Origin: DATASD01 sp035276765
GTDB lineage: Bacteria; Patescibacteriota; Saccharimonadia; Saccharimonadales; UBA4665
Direction: 5' to 3'
DNA: 64,000 nucleotides
NCBI GenBank assembly: GCA_035276765.1
Contig: DATELH010000002.1
Span: 1-64,000 of the forward strand
A program made the position numbers and the translations under genes. The notes beneath the pieces were generated by a model, which worked only from the letters and a program-made list of their open reading frames with translations, was not told the origin of the DNA and searched no databases. This document shows positions 59,127-64,000 of the stretch, one piece after another. Numbering within the stretch: position 1 is the first letter of the stretch; every line of letters begins with the position of its first letter.

Positions 59127-59699
59127 TTAGAGCGGTGGCGCGTATTCGCCAATTTCGCCGCTTACCAGCGAAGCTAACACAATCTTTCCCCGAGTGTGCC
59201 AACCGCTCCTTTCGGCAATGTAGGCAAGTTGCGTCTTAACTGTTGACCGGGCGCGGTCGCGTTGCTGAGCCGATGCCTCAAGTGTAGAACCGCGCGAGAC
59301 TGTGTCTACAATTTCTTTTTCGATGCCGGTCATGCCAAGGTCGACGCCTCTTTTGGTAACTTCAAAAGGACCGCGATCAAGGAAGTAACGAGCCAGCGTC
59401 AGGCGGTTATGTGCAATTTCTAGTGCATCCATGCCTTGCCTGAGGTGTTTCTTCACCGAATCCTTGCTCATGTAGAGTGCATTTCCAATTTGCAGATCTG
59501 TTAAACCCAGCGCCGCCAAAAAAGTACAGCGCAACTGCCGGTCTTCCAATTCACATTTTTCTGGATGAAGGGCGATTTCGCCTGTGCCCACGGTAACGCT
59601 GGCAAGCGCCGCATTAGCAAGGTTATCGACACCTACTCCCTGGATGCTAAGCAAAGGGCGTTCATCGAGGACACGATTGGTGGGGTCTGTTTCAATCAT
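59127..59699 (-). CDS. Twin-HTH regulator, paralog 4
   Basis: This 190-residue paralog has PLLSIQGVGVDNLANAALAS and VTVGTGEIALHPE, HTH one (TFLAALGLTDLQIGNALYMS, KDSVKKHLRQGMDAL) and HTH two (EKEIVDTVSRGSTLEASAQQ, ARSTVKTQLAYIAERSGWHT). It ends VLASLVSGEIGEYAPPL. Start ATG at 59699 or TTG at 59726. Upstream TATAAT and TATACT boxes face the pepP promoter. Confidence 0.6.
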   Translation of the reverse strand: MIETDPTNRVLDERPLLSIQGVGVDNLANAALASVTVGTGEIALHPEKCELEDRQLRCTFLAALGLTDLQIGNALYMSKDSVKKHLRQGMDALEIAHNRLTLARYFLDRGPFEVTKRGVDLGMTGIEKEIVDTVSRGSTLEASAQQRDRARSTVKTQLAYIAERSGWHTRGKIVLASLVSGEIGEYAPPL

Positions 59700-59799
59700 A
59701 TGAGTATAGTGCACGGAAACTGCCAATATTATACAATGCTTTGTAGTAAAAACAAGCTAGCCCGTACTCTTGCAACAGGTGCTATACTAAAGGCTTGAC

Positions 59800-61035
59800 A
59801 TGGAAACAACGCTAAACGCCGAATTCTTTCAAGGCAACCGTGAACGCTTGCGCCATTTGTTTACTGGTACCGCACCGATCGTCATCACCGCCAACGCTTT
59901 GCTACAGCAGGCTGCCGATGAGACATACCCCTTTCACCAAGACCGTAGCTTTTACTATCTAACAGGTATTGACGAACCTGGTATTACACTGGTGATGGAC
60001 AAAAATAAAGAATACCTTATTGTGCCGCCGCGCGAAACAGTGGTCGAACAATTTGATGGCGTGATCGATTTTGAAGAGCTCAAGCGCGTGTCCGGGGTAC
60101 AGCAGGTGAAAGGCGAAAAAGAAGGCTGGCGATTGCTGAGTTCGCGGCTCAAAAAGGCGGGGCACGTCGCAACGCTGGGCGCCGCGCCCCGATTCGTTGA
60201 ATATCTGGGTATGTACACTAACCCTGCCCGGGCGGACCTCATCCAGCGTATGAAAGACATTAACCCAAAGGTGGAGTTACTTGACCTGCGCACCCATTTG
60301 TCGCGTATGCGCATGGTCAAGCAACCGGTAGAAATTGACCTCATCCAGCGCGCTATCAACATTACTACCAGCACCATGAAAGAGGTTCTTCGGCCGAGCA
60401 AGTTTACCAAATATGCCCACGAGTACGAGATTGAAGCCGACTTGAGCCGCGGTTTCCGCTACCAAGGTGGACGCGGCCATGCCTTCTACCCAGTTGTTTC
60501 GAGTGGTAAAAACACCTGTACGATGCACTATAACAAGGCCAAGGCGGCGCTGGTGTCGGGCGAATTGTTGCTGCTCGACGTGGGGGCGGATTACGATTAT
60601 TACGCCGCAGATGTCGCTCGTACTGTGTCGTTGGGTGGCAATCCTTCGCGCCGCCAAAAACAGGTCTTCGACGCTGTGCTCGACGTGCAAGAATACGCCT
60701 TTACGCTGCTAAAACCTGGCGTGGTGCTGCAAGACTACGAAAAACAAGTCGAATCGTACATGGGCGAAAAACTGCGCGAGCTTGGTCTGATTAAAACCAT
60801 CACGAGCGAAGCGGTGCGCCATTACTTTCCGCACCGTATCTCGCATTTTTTGGGGCTCGACACGCACGATGTCGGCGACTACGAGCATCCCATTGAGCCC
60901 GGTGTGGTCATTACGGTAGAGCCGGGCATTTACATCCCCGAAGAAGAAATTGGCGTGCGCATTGAAGATGACGTACTCATAACACCGGAGGGCAACGTCA
61001 ATTTAAGCGCCAATTTACCACGAGCGTTGTGTTAA
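59800..61035 (+). CDS. pepP: Xaa-Pro aminopeptidase
   Basis: This 411-residue M24B metallopeptidase removes N-terminal residues before proline. The pita-bread catalytic domain carries metal ligands in LLLDVGADYDYYAADVARTV (two Asp), HYFPHRISHFLGLDTHD (His), VEPGIYIPEEE (Glu) and VRIEDDVLITPEG (Glu). An N-terminal creatinase-like domain precedes it (YPFHQDRSFYYLTGIDEPGI). TATACT (59783-59788) is 11 bases before the ATG, giving a very short leader. Confidence 0.92.
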   Translation: METTLNAEFFQGNRERLRHLFTGTAPIVITANALLQQAADETYPFHQDRSFYYLTGIDEPGITLVMDKNKEYLIVPPRETVVEQFDGVIDFEELKRVSGVQQVKGEKEGWRLLSSRLKKAGHVATLGAAPRFVEYLGMYTNPARADLIQRMKDINPKVELLDLRTHLSRMRMVKQPVEIDLIQRAINITTSTMKEVLRPSKFTKYAHEYEIEADLSRGFRYQGGRGHAFYPVVSSGKNTCTMHYNKAKAALVSGELLLLDVGADYDYYAADVARTVSLGGNPSRRQKQVFDAVLDVQEYAFTLLKPGVVLQDYEKQVESYMGEKLRELGLIKTITSEAVRHYFPHRISHFLGLDTHDVGDYEHPIEPGVVITVEPGIYIPEEEIGVRIEDDVLITPEGNVNLSANLPRALC

Positions 61036-61036
61036 A

Positions 61037-61417
61037 ATGAAAGAAAGCATGAAAAACCACGGATTTCTCTACCGACTACTGGTGCGTTGGCTCGTGTGTA
61101 GCCTGGGCCTCTGGATTGCCGCCGGCCTTTTGGGCAACCACATCACTTACGACCATCGGATCCAGGTGGTTATTGTTGCCGGCCTCGTGCTTGCCATCAT
61201 CAATGCCGTGCTGCGGCCGATCATCGTTATTTTGAGCTTGCCGGCCATCGTGTTTACACTTGGCCTGTTCATGGTTGTCATCAATGGTTTTATGGTTTTT
61301 TTGGTCAGCAAGTTGTATACGGCGCTGCATGTTACGAACTTTTGGGCGGCGGTACTTGCCGGGATGATTATTGGGCTGGTAAACTACTTAGTAACTACTA
61401 TTTTAGAGGACCATTAG
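61037..61417 (+). CDS. Phage holin 4/YvlD-like membrane protein
   Basis: This 126-residue protein has four helices with the pattern of the Phage_holin_4_2/YvlD family (LLVRWLVCSLGLWIAAGLLG, VVIVAGLVLAIINAVLRPII, LSLPAIVFTLGLFMVVINGF). These are mostly housekeeping membrane proteins despite the name. The start may be ATG 61049 instead. It lies one base after pepP and before secG, so the genes are likely co-transcribed. Confidence 0.7.
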   Translation: MKESMKNHGFLYRLLVRWLVCSLGLWIAAGLLGNHITYDHRIQVVIVAGLVLAIINAVLRPIIVILSLPAIVFTLGLFMVVINGFMVFLVSKLYTALHVTNFWAAVLAGMIIGLVNYLVTTILEDH

Positions 61418-61418
61418 C

Positions 61419-61634
61419 ATGAGCATCTGGAACTATATTACGATCGGGTCGGTGCTGCTGCTCACCTTGCTGGTTTTGGTACAAACCCGCGGCGCGAGCT
61501 TGGGTGCAGGCCTGGGGGGCGGCGGTGAAGTGAACATCGTGCGCCGCGGCACCGAGAAAACCATTTATCAGCTGACCATTATCTGCGCGATTATATTTGC
61601 CGTTTCGCTGATCTTGGGTATTGTTACCGCTTAA
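61419..61634 (+). CDS. secG: Protein translocase subunit SecG
   Basis: This 71-residue protein with two helices has the SecG core: LLTLLVLVQTRGASLGAGLG, then GGGGEVNIVRRGTEKTIYQL. The conserved Q-x-(G/R)-x-G-x-G-x-G region and the short second helix are clear. It belongs to the SecYEG channel used by the signal-peptide proteins of this window. It starts 1 base after the preceding stop. Confidence 0.9.
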   Translation: MSIWNYITIGSVLLLTLLVLVQTRGASLGAGLGGGGEVNIVRRGTEKTIYQLTIICAIIFAVSLILGIVTA

Positions 61635-61643
61635 AGGAGCAGG

Positions 61644-63449
61644 ATGGTGGTAAACCGCACACTTAAGTTACGGTTCCGCCGGCGCGTCCGGCGCGGCAAA
61701 AGGCAGGTTGAGGAGTTTGGCCAAGTTGCTGAAGACCGCCTGGAACGCGACTTTTTTCGACGGCTCGACCGGCTTATAGACGTCCGGCGCTTTATTATCA
61801 CCTGGCTTTTGCTGTGCGTGCTGCTGGCAGGCTGTTTGATTGTGCAGCTGTATGGGCTGACGCGCTATTACCAGACTTTACAGCCGGCCCCAGGGGGCAC
61901 TTATACTGAGGGTATTCTCGGCACGTTCACCAATGCCAGTCCCATGTACGCGACGAGTGCGGTCGACACCACGGTGTCGCGCCTTATTTTCGCCGGTTTG
62001 CTCAAATATAACGACAACAATAAACTAACCGGCAACCTAGCGCAAAGCTGGAGTGTTGACGACCGCGGCACCACCTATACCGTGCACCTGCGGCCGCACC
62101 TGACATGGCAAGATGGCCAGCCGCTAACAGCCGATGACGTAGTGTTCACGTTTCGTGCCATTCAAAACCCCGACGCCCAATCGCCGCTTAATGGTGGCTG
62201 GACAGGTGTAAAGGTGGCGGCTGTGGATCCGCTCACCGTTACGTTCACGCTGCCAAATGTGCTGAGTTCATTTGCCGACTCGTTGACCACAGGCATTGTG
62301 CCGAAACACTTGCTCGCAAGCACCCCCATGAGCCAACTGCGGTCCTCGACCTTTAACACAACACATCCGGTGGGCGCCGGGCCGTTTTCGTTGCATGCCA
62401 TCCAAGTAAACGGTACCAACGACCAAAATCGCCAAGAACAAGTTGAGCTTGTACCATTTGCTCAATATGCTGGCGGCAAGCCGAAGCTCGACAGTTTTGT
62501 AGTGCACTCGTTTTTGAGCGAAACCCAGCTTAATGACGCTTTTAAGGCGCAAGAGGTGAACGCCATTGTCGGGCCTTCGACGGTGGCGGCGGACATCGCC
62601 AAACAACCCAATGTGATGGTCGATAGTTTTCCGCTAACGGCCGCCGTGATGAGTTTCTTTAAGACTTCTCAAGGGGTGCTGGCCGATACACAGGTGCGCC
62701 AGGCGCTTGTAAAAGGTGCAAATGTGCCGGGCATTATTAAAGACCTCGGCTATCCAACTTTGCCAGTAACCGAACCGATTTTGCGCGGTCAGTTGGGCTT
62801 TAACCCTCTGTACCAGCAATTTGGTTTTGACCCGAATGCTGCCAATGCCCAGCTCACCCAAGCTGGTTGGAATCCAGGTACGGATGGTATTCGCACCAAG
62901 GATGGCCAGCGGTTGAGCTTTAAACTGTATGCTGAAAACAATTCCGAGTATTCGCTCGTGGCTTCGGCGCTGCAAAAACAGTGGCGCACCATTGGCGTGG
63001 ACATGCAGGTTATTTTACAGAGCGATAGTGACTTCCAAACGACGCTTACGCAGCACACCTACGACGCGCTGCTGTATGGTATTTCAATTGGCGCCGACCC
63101 CGACGTGTTTGTGTACTGGGATAGCTCGCAAGCCGACCCGCGTGCCACGCATCGCTACAATTTCTCGGAATACAAGACGGCACCCGTGGACGCTGCGCTC
63201 GAAGCTGGACGTACGCGGCTCGACCCAACTTTGCGCAGCGCTAAATACCAGCCGTTTTTGCAAACATGGCAGGCCGATGCACCTGCACTCGGACTGTACC
63301 AGCCGCGGTTCTTATACATCACCCATGGCACTGTGTTTGGGCTCGATAGCCACAGCCTCAATACCGGAACCGACCGCTTCGACAACGTGCAGAACTGGAT
63401 GGTCCGCCAGCGCTGGACCACGCCGCAAAATAAACACCCTGCCCCCTAG
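61644..63449 (+). CDS. Peptide/solute-binding protein, SBP family 5
   Basis: This 601-residue protein has a basic N-terminus, one transmembrane helix (about 50-70, FIITWLLLCVLLAGCLIVQL), and a family 5 extracellular solute-binding domain: LAQSWSVDDRGTTYTVHLRP and LTWQDGQPLTADDVVFTFRA are signature segments. It is anchored by the helix rather than by a lipobox. It probably captures oligopeptides from host material. No permease genes are adjacent. AAAGGAG lies 7 bases before the ATG. Confidence 0.85.
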   Translation: MVVNRTLKLRFRRRVRRGKRQVEEFGQVAEDRLERDFFRRLDRLIDVRRFIITWLLLCVLLAGCLIVQLYGLTRYYQTLQPAPGGTYTEGILGTFTNASPMYATSAVDTTVSRLIFAGLLKYNDNNKLTGNLAQSWSVDDRGTTYTVHLRPHLTWQDGQPLTADDVVFTFRAIQNPDAQSPLNGGWTGVKVAAVDPLTVTFTLPNVLSSFADSLTTGIVPKHLLASTPMSQLRSSTFNTTHPVGAGPFSLHAIQVNGTNDQNRQEQVELVPFAQYAGGKPKLDSFVVHSFLSETQLNDAFKAQEVNAIVGPSTVAADIAKQPNVMVDSFPLTAAVMSFFKTSQGVLADTQVRQALVKGANVPGIIKDLGYPTLPVTEPILRGQLGFNPLYQQFGFDPNAANAQLTQAGWNPGTDGIRTKDGQRLSFKLYAENNSEYSLVASALQKQWRTIGVDMQVILQSDSDFQTTLTQHTYDALLYGISIGADPDVFVYWDSSQADPRATHRYNFSEYKTAPVDAALEAGRTRLDPTLRSAKYQPFLQTWQADAPALGLYQPRFLYITHGTVFGLDSHSLNTGTDRFDNVQNWMVRQRWTTPQNKHPAP

Positions 63450-63493
63450 AAGAATCCTGCAAAATGTATTACAATGTACCTCGTCCTTAGGAC

Positions 63494-63579
63494 GCGCGAG
63501 TGGCGGAATGGTAGACGCGCTAGTTTCAGGTACTAGTGAGCTTACGCTCGTGGAGGTTCAAGTCCTCTCTCGCGCACCA
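63494..63579 (+). tRNA. tRNA-Leu (CAG)
   Basis: An 86-base class II tRNA: acceptor GCGCGAG with CTCGCGC, anticodon stem CTAGT/ACTAG with loop TTCAGGT (anticodon CAG), a long variable arm, T-arm AGGTTCAAGTCCT, encoded CCA. A TACAAT box lies at 63470-63475. Confidence 0.95.
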
Positions 63580-63671
63580 AGTTGAATAACAGATACAAAA
63601 GTGTTCCACATTCGGAGCACTTTTTGTTTGCTGCAATATATTCTCATCTGTTTCATGAGTTCAAGTCCTCT
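63556..63671 (+). repeat. 13-bp direct repeat of tRNA-Leu T-arm
   Basis: GTTCAAGTCCTCT in the T-arm (63556-63568) recurs exactly at 63659-63671, about 100 bases downstream. tRNA 3' ends are common integration targets, so the second copy may be an att remnant. No integrase is seen nearby. Confidence 0.4.
63598..63629 (+). terminator. Terminator after tRNA-Leu
   Basis: AAGTGTTCC pairs with GGAGCACTT (one G-T pair) and is followed by a T-run. Confidence 0.75.
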
Positions 63672-63685
63672 TGAGTTAAAAATGC

Positions 63686-63691
63686 TACAAT
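63686..63691 (+). promoter_or_regulatory. -10 box, leaderless start
   Basis: TACAAT ends 6 bases before the ATG at 63698. Confidence 0.55.
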
Positions 63692-63697
63692 CGAACT

Positions 63698-64000
63698 ATG
63701 AGTAAGCGTGTTGTTATAGTTCACGGATACAAAGGTAAGCCTGAAACCAACTGGAAACCTTGGCTCAAGCGGGAACTTGAGAAAAAAGGATTTGAAGTAG
63801 ATGTACCAGCGATGCCTCATACTAAGCATCCGGTTGCAGCTGAATGGGTGGCTAAGCTTGCAGACATCGTGGATGAACCAAATCTGGATACTTACCTCGT
63901 TGGTCACAGTTTGGGCTGTATCACCATATTGCGTTATTTGGAGACCCTTGCCGAAGGCCAAAAAATTGGTGGTGCTATTCTGGTTGCTGGCTTTGGTGAG
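63698..64000 (+). CDS. RBBP9/YdeN-like alpha/beta hydrolase, partial
   Basis: The gene runs off the window end, leaving about 101 residues. MSKRVVIVHGYKGKPETNWK and PWLKRELEKKGFEVDVPAMP resemble the RBBP9/YdeN serine hydrolases, and the nucleophile elbow YLVGHSLGCITILRYLE is present with Ser as nucleophile. The remaining Asp and His would lie beyond the window. Substrate unknown. Confidence 0.75.
   Translation, partial: MSKRVVIVHGYKGKPETNWKPWLKRELEKKGFEVDVPAMPHTKHPVAAEWVAKLADIVDEPNLDTYLVGHSLGCITILRYLETLAEGQKIGGAILVAGFGE

Noticed and set aside
1..64000. CRISPR array or cas genes
   Set aside because: No regularly spaced repeats and no Cas motifs were seen.
1..64000. Alternative code with UGA as glycine (as in some CPR lineages)
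   Set aside because: UGA ends many genes exactly at conserved C-termini and in ATGA overlaps, so it is a stop.

Overview
The window looks like a chromosomal segment of an ultra-small Patescibacteria/CPR bacterium, most likely Candidatus Saccharibacteria (TM7). This is inferred from the very compact layout, UGA used as a normal stop, shortened housekeeping enzymes (AlaRS without its C-terminal domain, a 482-residue MetRS, a 498-residue UvrC), a gammaproteobacterial-type exonuclease I, and an FtsA-like gene overlapping a baseplate-J-like membrane protein gene. No database search was possible. The whole window reads with the standard code.

Layout. 1-4.1 kb is an accessory region with gene fragments, an HExxH peptidase-like protein, a ParB-like protein, a Nudix hydrolase and two truncated kinase genes meeting end to end. 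4.1-10.3 kb holds small unrelated genes (DUF4232, acetyltransferase-like, peptidase S51, DoxX, GrpB, a nucleoside deoxyribosyltransferase-like protein) plus tRNA-Cys and tRNA-Leu(UAA). 10.3-15.2 kb carries metG behind a Met-rich leader peptide, tatD and a cysteine desulfurase. 15.3-21.1 kb is an F1-type ATPase operon that encodes b-like, delta, alpha, gamma, beta and epsilon subunits but no recognisable a subunit and no canonical c; its first gene is a secreted-domain protein ending in a c-like hairpin that lacks the ion-binding carboxylate. 21.2-26.9 kb is a surface-protein cluster. 27-42 kb carries mnmA, a degenerate GGDEF protein, alaS, the FtsA-like/baseplate-J-like pair, ruvX, mltG, a LysM-CHAP hydrolase, obgE, exonuclease I, a RibD-C reductase and a queuosine-precursor transporter. 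43-56.9 kb holds uvrA, a methyltransferase, DedA, ribosomal protein bL25, two tandem ABC exporters, trhO and uvrC. 56.9-59.7 kb is an array of four paralogous twin-HTH regulators. 59.8-64 kb holds pepP, a holin-4-like protein, secG, a peptide-binding protein, tRNA-Leu(CAG) and a truncated hydrolase gene.

Two themes run through the window. First, many genes have a TATAAT-like -10 box ending 6 or 7 bases before the start codon, so transcription should begin on the start codon itself (leaderless mRNA). This rule also corrects several start sites (alaS, obgE, uvrC, the FtsA-upstream gene). Second, where a leader does exist it often carries a tiny ORF: a Met-rich one overlapping a terminator hairpin before metG, one with early His-Asn-Lys-His codons and competing hairpins before the queuosine-precursor transporter, an 8-residue one whose stop overlaps the bL25 ribosome-binding site, and possibly one before the ABC exporters.

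Functional links: cysteine desulfurase and MnmA could together supply s2U34 in tRNA, and TrhO and the YhhQ transporter add two more wobble-base modification functions; UvrA and UvrC are excision repair; MltG, the LysM-CHAP hydrolase and the FtsA-like protein belong to envelope growth and division.
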